Shown piece after piece: positions 24,201 to 31,215 of a stretch of 64,000 bases of DNA; within the stretch, counting starts at the first letter, position 1; the number at the start of each line of letters is the position of its first letter. A program made the translations under genes and the position numbers. This stretch comes from Anodontia alba (taxonomy: Eukaryota; Mollusca; Bivalvia; Lucinida; Lucinidae). The DNA lies in assembly GCA_964016985.1 (NCBI GenBank), contig OZ024830.1:58760104-58824103 (forward strand), given 5' to 3'. Below the pieces are notes generated by a model that searched no databases, was not told the DNA's origin, and was given only the letters and a program-made list of their open reading frames with translations.

Positions 24201-27200
24201 TAAACCTGAGTATTGGGACACCTTACCTCCTCATCATACTTGTCCTAAAATTTGAGAAATTATTTGTACTACGTGTTGATTTATCTAAAATAGTGCTGGG
24301 TGGGTGGCAAATAGTGTAGACCCAGATCAGATGCTGCAGAATCTGCAGCATCTGATCTGGGTCTACACTGTTTGCTCATGCATGCCTGTCCCAATACTTA
24401 GGTTTTTTATGGTAACCTTCTAAAAAATTTAGAAAATTTTATTGTACTTCTAAAAATGTAGAAAACCCTTACTGTACTTCTAAAGATTGAGAAAATTTGT
24501 TGTTGTTGTGTTGCAGGTTATTTTGTGTATGATACAGTGGATATGATTGTTTACCAAAGATCAAGACAGACCCTAGAACTTCTACTTCACCATATTGTTG
24601 TAAGTTTTCTTCATATCAGTCTTTGGAAATAGTGCTATTCACAACTGCAGCAGATGATAGTATGCTTTTTTTCTTATTGTATTTTTCAGAGGATATAAGA
24701 CTTGGCATTTCATGTGAATCATCTGCTAGAAAAGTAAAACTGCATTTTATGTGCATCATCTTTTTTATTTTTTTCAGAGGATATAAGACTTCACATTTCA
24801 TGTGAGTTGTCTGCATAACAGATGATTCACATGAAATGCCAAATCTTATTTTCTTGACAGATGATTCTCATGAAATGGCTAATCTTGTTTTCTCTGAAAA
24901 AATAAAAAATATATTTTAAAAAATCAAAATGTTATTTGCTTCAATTTTGCTGAGCACTTTACTGGTTAATTTTATCAAATGTTGGTTCAGATTACCATAT
25001 TTGTCTTAAAAATTCGGACATCTTAACTCTTTCCCCACTTGATGTGGCTTTTGTCGTCCACTGATAACCTTAGCAACAAACAGTTTGGACCCACATCAGG
25101 CCCAACAAAATTTCCGGCCTGATCTGGATCCAAACTGTTTGACACTCAGATTGTATTCCTGAAGATTTTTTTTTTTTTTTAAGTTATTTTTTTCTTAAAA
25201 AGAGTTGACATTTAACCATACTTGTGCTAAAGTTAAAATAAATCTGTTTGACTTCCTGTTGATGTGTCTAAAATGCTGGATGAGTGGCAAACAGTATAGA
25301 CTCTGGTCAGATGCCACGTTCTTTGGCATCTGTTCATGCTGGCTTGTCAGTAGCAGTACTTAGGGTAAATACAGTAGTCACTGACCAATGACTGATTATA
25401 CTAACATTTGGTTTAACCCATTAGACTGAATAAACTCTCCCACACTATATATTGGAAGAGTCCATGTTCAATTGTAGCTATGTCAGGCTATATGATATAG
25501 ATACAAATGTACATTGTATTTCTAAAGAAAAATGGTTGAACTATTTGCCAACAGTAGAGACCCTGATCAGATGCCACATTCTGCAGCATCTGATTTGGGT
25601 TTGCACTGTTTGCCAGTTACCCGCTTAGGGGTCTCCAGTCTTCAGTGGGTTAGACCATACCTGCAGTTAGTTCAGTTCACAGTTGATTATCATTTACAAA
25701 GGCAGTTTCTATTTAGAGGTTGTTGTTAGTAGTCACCATGGACATATGATGGCTAATGATAGCAGAGTGACATAGTCACAATAGCTGCTGATAGTCAAAT
25801 TAGTGTTTTTATTTTATGAATAAATATTATTAGGTCATCGTCGTCCGTCTGTCAGTCCATCCACAATCTTTAAACAACATCTCCTCCTAAACCACTGATT
25901 GGATTTTGACCAGACTTCACAGAAATGATCCTTGGTTGGTCCTCTTTCAAAGTTGTTCAAATGGTTCCTGTCCATTGCATATCTAGGTCACAGGAGCTAA
26001 AAATAGATTTTTAAACTAAAAACTTAAAAGATCGTCTTGTCAGAAACCACTAGACCGATTTCAATATAATTTTGCAGAAATGTTCCTTTGGTGATTTCCA
26101 AGATTGTTCAAGCCATTTGGATTCATCAAAAAACATGCCCGCCAGGGGGCGGGGCTTATTTTCCCTATATAAGATTTCAATATAACATGGCAGGAATGTT
26201 TCTTTTGTAACCCTCTACCAAGATTGTTCAAGCCATCATGATTCGTCAAAAAACTTGGCTGTTAGCGGGTGGGGCTTATTTTCCCTATATAGCTATATAA
26301 AACACTTTAAAAATCTTTTTGTCAGAAACCACTGGACCAATTTCAATATGTTCCTTTGGTGACCCTCTTTCAAGATGCAGTTCAAGCCATCATGATGCCT
26401 GAAAAAAAACATGGCTGCTGGGGGTGGGGGCAGGGCTATAAAATTTATACAAAAATCTTAGAGCAGTGAACTTGGCTGAAACTTCAACAGGAAGTATGCA
26501 AAGCTGTTTGCTCAGGTGAGCGATATAGGACCATCATGGTCTTCTTGTAGTTTATCTATAGTAATATCACAATAGAATGCCAGGGGTGAGATCTGTAGTG
26601 AGATGCCAATTACTATAACAAAGTATCAGTTTCCTCTGTCGCATTCAGCCACCTTCACACCATGACTGAAGGATTGTTGACAATGAAGTCAGAACAAATC
26701 ACATCAACACTACAATTTTTTTAAAATCTGAAGATGTCAGTTGTGCTTTATTTTAGTCCTCCGCAATTTTTATTTTGAAAATCTGAACATCTGCTTTATT
26801 TAAGTGCTGGCACAAAAGTTTGAATACAGTCAAACCTGTCTGAAATTCCACTGGTATTAAACAAACACCCTTCTTAAAAGGCCATTATTTCAGATCCCAT
26901 TAGGGGTAATTAAACAGTAGAACCTTATTGGATTGGTGGAAAATTAGAAGTGGGAGTGGCATCTTGATTTATTCAGCAGGACAAGGGTCAACATAGGTTT
27001 GACTGTATCTAAATAGAAGAGATCATTTACATAGGTTTGACTGTATCTAAATAGAAGAGATCATTTGAGCTTTCTTGTAGCATTCTGTGAAATATTGAAA
27101 ATCTAAACAATGGCAGAAAACTATCAGATATCCACTTCCCTTAAAATTGATCAGATAAGGTGCTTATTTCAGCTGAAAAGGACTGATATCTTTCTTATTT

Positions 27201-28859
27201 CTTCACAAAAGCATATGTTGGGGTTATTCATCAGATTAGGTGTTGTTGTTGTTTTGTTTTTTCAACTGAAAAATGCTGATATTTTTTATTTCTTCATAAA
27301 AGCATATGTAGTGGGTACTCATTAGAAAGTCCTCGTCAGGGCGCTTCTAATGAGAACCTACAACATATGTTTTCTTGGAGAAATAAAATAATATGTGGAT
27401 ACCCCTCGTATCTGTAACTATGTCTCTGGTCTGTTTCAGATTATAACTTGTTTTGGTATTGCTGTATTTACTAAATTATATGTGGGCTATGCCGTGTTAG
27501 CACTGGTTGTGGAACTCAACTCTATATTTTTACATCTGAGGCAGCTCCTACAGACATGTGGATTCTCTAGATCAAATCAGTATTATAGATTAAATAGCTT
27601 AGTAAATTTAGGTAAGTACTCATTTGTTTATTTATATTTTTTTTTTTTTTTTTATGTCATTTGTGTGTTTTTTTTGTGTTTTTTTTTTTTTTTTTTTTTT
27701 GTTTGTTTTTTTTTGTATTTTTTTTTTTTTTTTTTACCTTTTGAAAGAGAGAGCTGCCAAAAGGGGGACAACTCCAACAAAAGCTACAGAAGAAAATTGA
27801 TTCAAGAAAGGCGTTTATCGAATTCTGACAAAAGAATGTGCACAAATACTGGTTAATCACTTAGAGGACTTAACCTGCCAAGGAAAAGTGTGGTTAGGTA
27901 AACTGACTGCACTGGACATGACCCTAATGGGGTCAGTGGGCCATAAAACCTCAACTAAAAAAAGGGAATAGTATTTCCTTCTTTAAATGAGTTAATTTTG
28001 AATCATTTTTTAAAGAGGCTGCTCTTTAAGGAAAAAATGTTGACCCATTTGGGGAGGGAGATCATTTTTACTGATCTGAGTGATCTCCCTTTGAAATGTA
28101 CCCATTCCCCTGAAATGAACATGTTGTGACAAAACCAACTGCACATGCTCTGTCTTGACTGAGAATTTCTGCAGTCTTACTAAAGGATTTCTTGTTTCCC
28201 TTAGGCTTAATAAAAAATATGTGTCTAGGGTAACATATTAGAATTAAAATAGATAGGGCAGGTAGAATTTACCGGCACAGTGGCTCAGTGGTAGAGCGTC
28301 CACTTTGTGACCGGGAGGTTGCGGGTTTGATCCCCGGCCGGGTCATACCAAAGACTTTAAAAATGGTACTAGCTGCTCTTTCGCTTGGCGCTCAGCATTA
28401 AGAAAGTAGAGCTAGAACTGGTCAGCTCAGTGTCAGTATAATGTGACTGGGTGGAATATCATGTCAAAGTGTCTGGGGCGTGATATTTCAGTGAGGCAGC
28501 ACTCTAAAAGTGAGCATTGAGCTCCCTGCCACATCCAGACACCGTCGCGATATGACTGAAAAAGGTTGAAAGCGACGTTAAGCCCAAATCAAACGAAAAA
28601 AGCAGGTAGAATTTTTTTTTTTAATTTTTTGTTTTTAGTTTTTTTTTTTTTTTTAATCTTTTCATGTAGAAGTATACTATAATAGATATATTTAGCACCA
28701 TGGTTCACTTAAACTTTTTCACCAGATCTGTGACTGCCCTTTGATGTGTCAAAAAGTACTGACAGAATGGCAAACAGTGTAGACCCTGACCAAACTGCTC
28801 CTATCAGACCTTAGCCTATTTGTCCAAATATTGAGGCTAAATATTTTATCCCAGTAACC

Positions 28860-28898
<39 letters not shown>

Positions 28899-29508
28899 CG
28901 CCCCAATATTTCAGGGCCCATTTGTTCAAAGCATCCTTAACTTAATGAGCTCATTAAAGACAAGCTTGTTAACTTTTCTAGCTGAGTCATTTTCAAGTAG
29001 TTTGATATTTTTGCTGCAAAAATGTGAGTAGTTACTGACATTTTTTCAGCAAAAACGCTATCAGTGTATTTGCCAATTTCAAGATAGGAATTTTAAAGTC
29101 ACTTTAGCTAACAATATTGTTAAGTTTTGAACAACTAGGCCCAGTAAACACAGTAACTCAGAGCTCTTTAAGATCAGTACATCATGTTAGCAACTGGCTT
29201 ATATTTTCCCTAAGTACCTGCAGTTAATTGAGAAAATTGTATTGTTCCCATATTGCATTAGGATCTTTTTTCCCCCATCACTTCAATTCCTTTTCTGTTT
29301 TTCAGGGACCTTTATAATATTCCGAATTGCTACTTTAGCTTGGATGACCCGTTGGATCGTCATCAACAAAGACCTAGTACCTCTGGCCTTCTACACAATA
29401 GGCAGCCTCGGTTTAGCCACATTAACCATTATGAATATTATTCTGTTTTATCGCCTCCTACGGAGTGATTTCTTAAGGAAAAAAGATACCCATCTGAAAG
29501 ATGAATAA
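8533..29508 (+). CDS. TLC domain-containing protein, TLCD1/TLCD2 family (5 exons, 255 aa)
   Basis: This is a multi-exon gene joined as 8533-8759, 16994-17076, 24517-24599, 27440-27611 and 29306-29508. The exon lengths sum to 768 nt, or 255 codons plus TAA, close to the usual 250-265 aa of vertebrate TLCD1 and TLCD2. All four introns are GT-AG and every join keeps frame (phases 2, 1, 0, 1). The protein is a polytopic membrane protein. Hydrophobic segments are visible near residues 23-43, 62-76, 91-107, 125-141, 145-162, 190-205 and 215-247. The TLC signature is present: a His-His pair at residues 128-129 (LLLHHIV), then an E-L-N-S-I-F-L-H-L-R stretch at about 156-165. Family members (TLCD1/2, C. 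elegans FLD-1) sit in the plasma or secretory membranes and influence the fatty-acid makeup of membrane phospholipids and membrane fluidity. That role is known for the family and only inferred here. I cannot decide between TLCD1 and TLCD2 orthology. The basic, charged C-terminus (RKKDTHLKDE) faces the cytosol if the family topology holds. Confidence 0.9.
8885..9525. repeat. Left arm of a large foldback repeat (three tandem units of about 178 bp)
   Basis: TCCAACTATATTATCAAG occurs at 8941, 9117 and 9297, giving spacings of 176 and 180. The block ends with TTACTTCCCTTCGTAGCTTA, TGACGGGTACATAGAAATACG and a G-run (9494-9503). The whole block reappears inverted at 10955-11410 and 11765-12215. It lies in TLCD intron 1. 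Confidence 0.85.
9526..10803. other. Spacer between foldback arms (intron 1)
   Basis: It contains a partial palindromic MITE (9530-9785; TGCAAATTGTCTCCACTGG and CTTACCACTTTCTGGCC) and an AT-rich region to 10430. A CpG-richer piece (10440-10700) translates as DSEDPDQAGHP, a known look of translated DPDQ-type repeats rather than a gene. Confidence 0.45.
10804..10846. repeat. (GA)n microsatellite
   Basis: An uninterrupted AG/GA dinucleotide run lies immediately left of the first 0.8 kb tandem unit. Confidence 0.95.
10853..11660. repeat. Tandem duplication, first copy (about 800 bp) with foldback right arm
   Basis: It begins CATTGAATGGATTACTTAAA and ends with GGTCAACTCGGCCTGTAACC and a long C-run (about 11627-11660). 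It contains two inverted units matching 8885-9525, then CTTAGTCAACTCCTATGGGG and a small inverted repeat on ATGGATATCC (11510-11575). A GAGTCAACTTGGCC word at about 11401 replaces sequence present in copy 2. Confidence 0.88.
11661..12475. repeat. Tandem duplication, second copy
   Basis: It is nearly identical to 10853-11651 at an offset of 799-809 bp. It ends in a shorter C-run (about 12426-12436), then GCCGAGTCAACTTGGCC and GGTCAACTCGGCCTG (12436-12470). Confidence 0.88.
12476..13239. other. Intron 1 sequence with small inverted repeats
   Basis: CTATGGATGAGAA at 12871-12883 is answered by TTCTCATCCATAG at 12910-12922. A pyrimidine-rich run occupies 13106-13158. No exon seen. Confidence 0.5.
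13240..14610. repeat. Higher-order tandem array, about 500 bp period
   Basis: GCCAATTTTGCTCAAATTTC recurs at 13281, 13777 and (diverged) 14291. Within each 500 bp period are smaller monomers built on AAACCTTTAAAAATCTTCTT, CTACCAAAATTGCTAAAA and TTGACATTTGACCTTTTTAC. The type resembles the monomer arrays of pearl-like elements but I could not find its ends. Confidence 0.75.
14723..15084. mobile_element. Tc1/mariner (pogo/Tigger-like) MITE with foreign hairpin core
   Basis: The left end is TA|CAGTATAACCTCAATGGCTC and the right end is GCCATTGAGGTTCAACTA|TA. The terminal motif and TA flank fit Tc1/mariner superfamily MITEs. The centre (14871-14941) is a hairpin built on GTACTCATTAGAATTGCCTC, also found in other shells. 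Confidence 0.65.
15085..16012. other. AT-rich intron 1 sequence
   Basis: A pure T-tract lies at about 15222-15261. The segment near 15092-15185 is duplicated at 16395-16478 (AATAAAAGAAAA...CTGGTCAATAAAC). No coding exon is supported; the reverse-strand open frame near 15475-15666 is AT-rich with no recognisable domain. Confidence 0.4.
16013..16245. mobile_element. MITE, CCATATTT/TTCRGACA shell with core-1 hairpin
   Basis: The left part has CCGTATTTACCCTTAATATT and TACCATACTTTATC. The core hairpin is at 16122-16190 (AGTGTAGACCCTGATGAGAT...inverted), followed by GCTCAGGCTGTCTGACC. Diverged copy. Confidence 0.55.
16850..16975. repeat. Degraded core-2 hairpin repeat adjoining exon 2
   Basis: ACCACAACATATGTTTTTG and TTATCAGGAGCTATGAG match the GTGGGTACTCATTAGAA family and its GAGCTATG shell. 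It ends about 20 bp before the exon 2 acceptor. Confidence 0.5.
16994..17076 (+). CDS. TLCD-like gene, exon 2 (residues 76-103)
   Basis: The acceptor is a pyrimidine-rich tract ending in TTTACAG at 16993. The exon encodes FIDRPEMAEDLIQTYTTFAH and continues to SASV, ending in phase 1 before a GTAAG donor at 17077. It is flanked closely on the left by a degraded hairpin-type repeat (16850-16975), so this intron boundary sits only a few bases from repeat DNA. Confidence 0.88.
17791..17936. repeat. 146 bp near-perfect hairpin in intron 2
   Basis: ACATGGTTTTTCATGCATTA (from 17797) is answered by TAATGCATTGAAAAACCATG (17910-17929). Inner arms are AGGTCCCGTGGGAGGTGTTG and its inverse. The loop is about 25 bp. 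Single copy in this window; GC-richer than its neighbours. Confidence 0.8.
18391..18457. repeat. Degraded core-1 hairpin
   Basis: CATACAGTGTAGATCTAGATC and TCTGATCAGATTCTGCATTG are diverged arms of the core-1 palindrome. No intact shell was recognised. Confidence 0.5.
18660..18959 (+). mobile_element. Full-length tRNA-headed SINE, family A, with 13 bp target-site duplication
   Basis: The head has a pol III box A (TGGCTCAGTTGGA, 18671-18683) and box B (GGTTCAACCCC, 18710-18720). The body contains GGAGATTGATCATGAAATAT and CTGGTTAACCGCTTAGAGGA, and the 3' end is TGGGCCGTAAAACCTCAACAC plus an A-run. The insertion is bounded by a perfect 13 bp duplication, TAATAGCCTGGCT, at 18647-18659 and 18960-18972. 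This is the reference copy for family A here. Confidence 0.92.
19215..22140 (+). mobile_element. Pearl-like element with about 120-190 bp monomers, split by a DNA transposon
   Basis: The head is TATATCCCCGGCATAC...GCTGAAGGGATATA (19217-19256), a short hairpin, followed by a CCATCC/GTCCG-type microsatellite (19282-19330). Two long monomers (from 19517 and 19698) are followed by shorter ones marked by GGTCAAGGTCATTGTGACC and CATGGTCCAGTGATTTTG up to about 22140. The array is interrupted by the 19791-21195 insertion. The right terminus is unclear. Confidence 0.65.
19791..21195. mobile_element. 1.4 kb DNA transposon (hAT-like ends), non-autonomous
   Basis: Terminal inverted repeats are CAGGGCTTCCGTTAA (19791-19805) and TTAATGGAAGCCCTG (21181-21195), with one mismatch in 15. 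The flanks ATTTAG and ATTCAG look like a 6 bp target duplication, and the paralogous uninterrupted monomer at about 19609 shows the empty site (AACATTCAGTGTAA). The interior has no transposase-like frame; the small frame around 19800-20015 has no recognised domain. GTGGGACTTCC words cluster near the right end. CAGGG termini suggest hAT, which is an inference. Confidence 0.75.
22550..22913. mobile_element. MITE, ACCGTATTCGA shell with core-2 hairpin
   Basis: The ends ACCGTATTCGATCTAATTA and TAATTATGTCGAATACGGT are inverted repeats. Subterminal ATAAGCGCACAGTCAAGCA and AAGCGCACAGTG are also mirrored. The centre (22659-22735) is a hairpin on ATGCAATTCAAATGGGTACC. Confidence 0.8.
23233..23429. mobile_element. 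MITE, AACCCATTA shell with core-1 hairpin (inverted copy)
   Basis: The core is at 23262-23329 (GGCAAACAGTGCAGACC...inverted). It is followed by GTGTGGGAGAGTTTATTCAG and CTTTAATGGGTTT, the inverse of the 25417 copy's left end. Confidence 0.65.
23509..23728. mobile_element. Palindromic Tc1/mariner-like MITE
   Basis: CACTACAACCTCTTTATAAC at the left is answered by GTTATAAAGAGGTTTAGGTG at the right. The inner arms (ATAGATTATATTGAAAAA and inverse, 23588-23648) make almost the whole element a foldback. Confidence 0.75.
23755..23855. repeat. Half hairpin of the core-2 family
   Basis: CACTTCAAATGAGTACCCACAACAGATG next to TTTTTATGGAGAA matches one arm of the GTGGGTACTC family. The other arm is degraded. 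A separate short inverted repeat (AATGGCACCTAAA type) lies at about 24040-24090. Confidence 0.45.
24190..24416. mobile_element. MITE, TTCGGACA/CCATATTT shell with perfect core-1 hairpin
   Basis: The core at 24307-24375 is an almost perfect palindrome (AGTGTAGACCCAGATCAGAT, then its inverse). Flanks include TACTTGTCCTAAAATTTGAG and CCCAATACTTAGG. Confidence 0.7.
24517..24599 (+). CDS. TLCD-like gene, exon 3 with the His-His motif (residues 104-131)
   Basis: The acceptor is TTGTGTTGCAG ending at 24516. The exon reads G-YFVYDTVDMIVYQ and continues to LELLLHHIV, with the paired histidines characteristic of TLC domains at residues 128-129. The donor is GTAAG at 24600 and the exon ends in phase 0. 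Exons 2 and 3 are each exactly 83 nt. Confidence 0.9.
24625..24925. repeat. Clustered TTTCATGTGAAT-type palindromic repeats (intron 3)
   Basis: Two direct copies of TTCAGAGGATATAAGACTT (24687, 24775) are followed by inverted TTCACATGAAATGCCAAATC and TTCTCATGAAATGGCTAATC. This is related to the TTTCATGCAAATTGTC hairpins of the TTAA-ended family. Confidence 0.6.
25023..25206. mobile_element. MITE, TTAACTCTTT shell with core-1 hairpin
   Basis: The left end is TTAACTCTTTCCCC and the right end AAAAAGAGTTGACA. The core at 25077-25141 reads CAAACAGTTTGGACCC and inverse. GGCTTTTGTCGTCCACTGAT is shared with the copies at 38340 and 53282. TTAA ends suggest a piggyBac-like origin, by inference. Confidence 0.65.
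25417..25655. mobile_element. MITE, AACCCATTA shell with core-1 hairpin
   Basis: AACCCATTAGACTGAATAAA at the left is answered by TCCAGTCTTCAGTGGGTTAG at the right. The core is at 25547-25613. Its translation gives DPDQMPHSAASDLGLHCL, a peptide type that arises from this repeat and not from a gene. Confidence 0.7.
25830..26553 (+). mobile_element. Pearl-like element E, truncated left end
   Basis: A short CGTCCGTCTGTCAGTCC run (25842) precedes three to four monomers of about 150 bp (CAGAAACCACTAGACCGATTT, GATTGTTCAAGCCAT, GGGCGGGGCTTATTTTCCC). The right end is GCTCAGGTGAGCGATATAGGACCATCATGGTCTTCTTGTAGTT-like: hairpin 26529-26533/26537-26541, then TTCTTGT. The terminus matches element D. Confidence 0.65.
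27180..27390. repeat. Core-2 hairpin repeat in intron 3
   Basis: GCATATGTAGTGGGTACTCA (27301) is answered by TGAGAACCTACAACATATG (27351-27369) around a GTCCTCGTCAGGGC centre. Flanks carry TTTCTTATTTCTTCACAAAA and the inverse. Confidence 0.65.
27440..27611 (+). CDS. TLCD-like gene, exon 4 (residues 132-188)
   Basis: The acceptor is CTGTTTCAG ending at 27439. The exon encodes the central TLC-domain helices, including an ELNSIFLHLRQLL run that matches the conserved E-L-x-x-x-F-L-x-L-R stretch of the TLCD family. The donor is G|GTAAGT at 27612. Confidence 0.9.
27798..27963 (+). mobile_element. SINE family A, 3' fragment
   Basis: It covers GATTCAAGAA through CTTAGAGGACTTAACCTGCC and GGGCCATAAAACCTCAACT plus A-run. 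It is 5'-truncated with no head, sits in intron 4, and is preceded by a long T-rich tract (27637-27738). Confidence 0.8.
28271..28601 (+). mobile_element. tRNA-headed SINE, family B, with 13 bp target-site duplication
   Basis: The head is tRNA-like: box A TGGCTCAGTGGTAGAGC (about 28281) and box B GGTTTGATCCCC (about 28324). The body has GGGCGTGATATTTCAGTGAG and the 3' end is AGCGACGTTAAGCCCAAATC. It is bounded by GCAGGTAGAATTT at 28258-28270 and 28602-28614, a perfect 13 bp duplication. The body differs from family A. It lies in intron 4. Confidence 0.9.
28863..28894. repeat. Poly-T tract
   Basis: An uninterrupted run of about 32 T in intron 4, next to the GGGCCCAGTTGTT-type MITE. Confidence 0.9.
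28914..29142. mobile_element. Palindromic MITE with GGGCCCAGTTGTTCAAA ends, copy 1
   Basis: GGGCCCATTTGTTCAAAGC at the left and TTTTGAACAACTAGGCCC at the right. The inner palindrome includes TTTTTGCTGCAAAAATGTGAG. It lies in intron 4. Confidence 0.75.
29306..29508 (+). CDS. TLCD-like gene, exon 5 and stop codon (residues 189-255)
   Basis: The acceptor is TTCTGTTTTTCAG ending at 29305. The exon encodes the last hydrophobic helices (FIIFRIATLAWMTRW and a segment around GSLGLATLTIMNIILF) and the basic tail ending KDTHLKDE, followed by TAA at 29506-29508. Confidence 0.9.
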
Positions 29509-29520
29509 CAAAGGTTTATA

Positions 29521-29556
<36 letters not shown>

Positions 29557-29880
29557 AGATACATGTAGATAATGCACTGTGTTAGATAATTTCTTGTCCA
29601 GTTCTTCATTTCCAAACATATCTTGAGGCTTATCATTAGAGTTGCCTCAGGGAGGTGAATTCAATTAACTTCCATTAATTTTGGTAAATGTCCTAAATTT
29701 TCAAACACTTTATTCCTTCAGGAGCAGCCTGATCTGGGTCTGCACTGTTTGCATACACCAATGTCAGAAACTTTGGTGTAAGAAATTTTAGGACATTTAC
29801 CATAATATATATTTTTGTATCAGTAGAAATTAGAATATCACTTATCTAACAGTGATAATCCCTTATCAAAGATCTTCAAA

Positions 29881-29890
29881 AATAAATAAA
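29881..29890 (+). terminator. Candidate polyadenylation signal (overlapping AATAAA)
   Basis: AATAAATAAA lies about 370 bp downstream of the TLCD stop codon and is followed by unique sequence. It is the first overlapping pair of canonical hexamers after the stop. The intervening 3' UTR would contain a T-rich tract (29526-29555). Confidence 0.35.
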
Positions 29891-29971
29891 TTCTTGCCAA
29901 AAATGTTAACTGAATATGATTTTGGTCACTGTACAAGATGTAGTTAATTCATATCAAACAAATTTAGAAAA

Positions 29972-30184
29972 TTAACCTTTACCACTCTATGGGCAAATTC
30001 AGCAGACAACAAATTGATGATATTTTTCTTATTTTCTCCAGAAAACAGGATTGGACATTTCATGCCAATTGCCCCTATTCAATGGATACAATCTGCATGA
30101 AATGTCAAAACCAGTTTTCTGGAAAAAAAGTAAATATTTCAATATGTTGTCAGCTGAAAATTTACCTTGAGTGCTAAATGTTAA
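29972..30184. mobile_element. TTAA-ended palindromic MITE (CTCTGGGC shell)
   Basis: TTAACCTTTACCACTCTATG at the left; the right end is CTTGAGTGCTAAATGTTAA. The central hairpin is on TGACATTTCATGCAAATTG-like arms, flanked by TTTTCTTATTTTCTCC and inverse. Both ends are TTAA, which would fit TTAA-targeting elements. Confidence 0.75.
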
Positions 30185-30190
30185 CAACCT

Positions 30191-30588
30191 GGGCACAGTT
30201 GCTCTAAGCATTGTTAGCTTAACAAGCTAGTTAATGATAAACTCATTAACTGTTGTAGCTAAGGTGTTTTCATATTTTTGCTGCAAAACTGTGAGTAGCA
30301 AAATATATCAAAGTATTTGCCATATTTCAAGAGAGAAATTTTAATGTCACATTAACTAACCCCTTTGATGACCCTTGCCTTGCTGAATAAATAAAGATGC
30401 AGTGCCCCCTTCTAATTTCCAGCCAATCAGATTACTTGATCTGGAATTTTTGATAGAAATTCACTATTTAATGACAAACAGGGCAGATCCAGATCAGTTG
30501 GCTTCCAACTGATCTGGATCTACACTGTTTGCTAAGAGGGCATGCGGTGTTCAGCAAGAGAAGGGTTAAATTTTAAACAACTGGGCTC
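30191..30588. mobile_element. GGGCCCAGTTGTT MITE copy 2, interrupted by another MITE
   Basis: The left part (GGGCACAGTTGCTCTAAGC through CATTAACTAAC) and right part (AATTTTAAACAACTGGGCTC) are separated by a TTAA-ended element at about 30356-30569. This gives a relative insertion order. Confidence 0.7.
30356..30569. mobile_element. MITE, CCCTTGTCCTGCTGAAT shell with core-1 hairpin, nested
   Basis: GACCCTTGCCTTGCTGAATA at the left and CAGCAAGAGAAGGGTTAA at the right. The core at 30474-30532 is a compact palindrome (GCAGATCCAGATCAGTTGGC...inverse). Confidence 0.75.
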
Positions 30589-30627
30589 TGTGCGTAATTT
30601 ACAAATTGGAAATATCTGTCTCACAAC

Positions 30628-30836
30628 ATACCTTATTTGCCGAAAATATTCAGAAACGTTTACCATTTGTCTTCTAAAAGTTGAACACGGCCATTTCATT
30701 ACCTGTTGATATGTCTTTTCCGAATGAATGGCAAATAATGCTTACCCTGATCAGACTGAGTTCTGTGGCATCTTATCTGGGTCTACAATGTTTGCTCAGG
30801 CCTGTCTTTCTGAATACTTAGGATAAATATGGTACA
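30628..30836. mobile_element. MITE, CCATATTT/TTCRGACA shell with degraded core-1
   Basis: CTTATTTGCCGAAAATATTC and CTGAATACTTAGGATAAATAT are the mirrored termini. The core (30731-30801) retains CCTGATCAGACTGAG and CTGGGTCTACAATG. Confidence 0.55.
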
Positions 30837-30841
30837 TATTG

Positions 30842-31055
30842 ATATCCCATTGTAGACTGAATGAACTCCCCCACACTATATATAGGAAGATTCTAATTTC
30901 AATTTTAGGCATGTCAGGCTATGTGATTCAGATAGAGAAAAAAGGTTGAACTATATGCAAACAGTGGAGACCCTGATTAGACACCACATTTTGCGACATC
31001 TGATCTGGGTCTATACTGTTTGCCAAATACCCTTTAAGGGGTGTCTAGACGACAA
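30842..31055. mobile_element. MITE, AACCCATTA-type shell with core-1 hairpin
   Basis: GTAGACTGAATGAACTCCCC matches the 25417 copy. The core is at 30957-31023. The right end is CCCTTTAAGGGGTGTCTAGA. Confidence 0.6.
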
Positions 31056-31083
31056 GGGGATATACGGTAATTTGTCCTACAGC

Positions 31084-31205
31084 ATCATAGCTCCAGATAA
31101 GAGAGGTATCTAAATAAACATAGGTTGTGGGTACTCATTAGAAGTGCCTCAGATAGAAGCCTCTAATGAGTACCACAACATATGTTTTCATGGAAAAATC
31201 AGAAA
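31084..31205. repeat. Core-2 hairpin, GCTCCAGATAAG shell
   Basis: CATAGCTCCAGATAAGAGAG at the left, then ATAGGTTGTGGGTACTCATT and the inverse AATGAGTACCACAACATATG around a short centre. Confidence 0.7.
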
Positions 31206-31215
31206 AAAAGAGCCT

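Noticed and set aside
27395..27856. 153-codon frame continuing past exon 4
   Set aside because: The first part is exon 4. The rest is a T-rich intron read as poly-Phe and SINE sequence; the GTAAGT donor at 27612 ends the exon.
28271..28345. tRNA gene
   Set aside because: The tRNA-like head continues into a SINE body and is bounded by target-site duplications, so it is a retroposon head.
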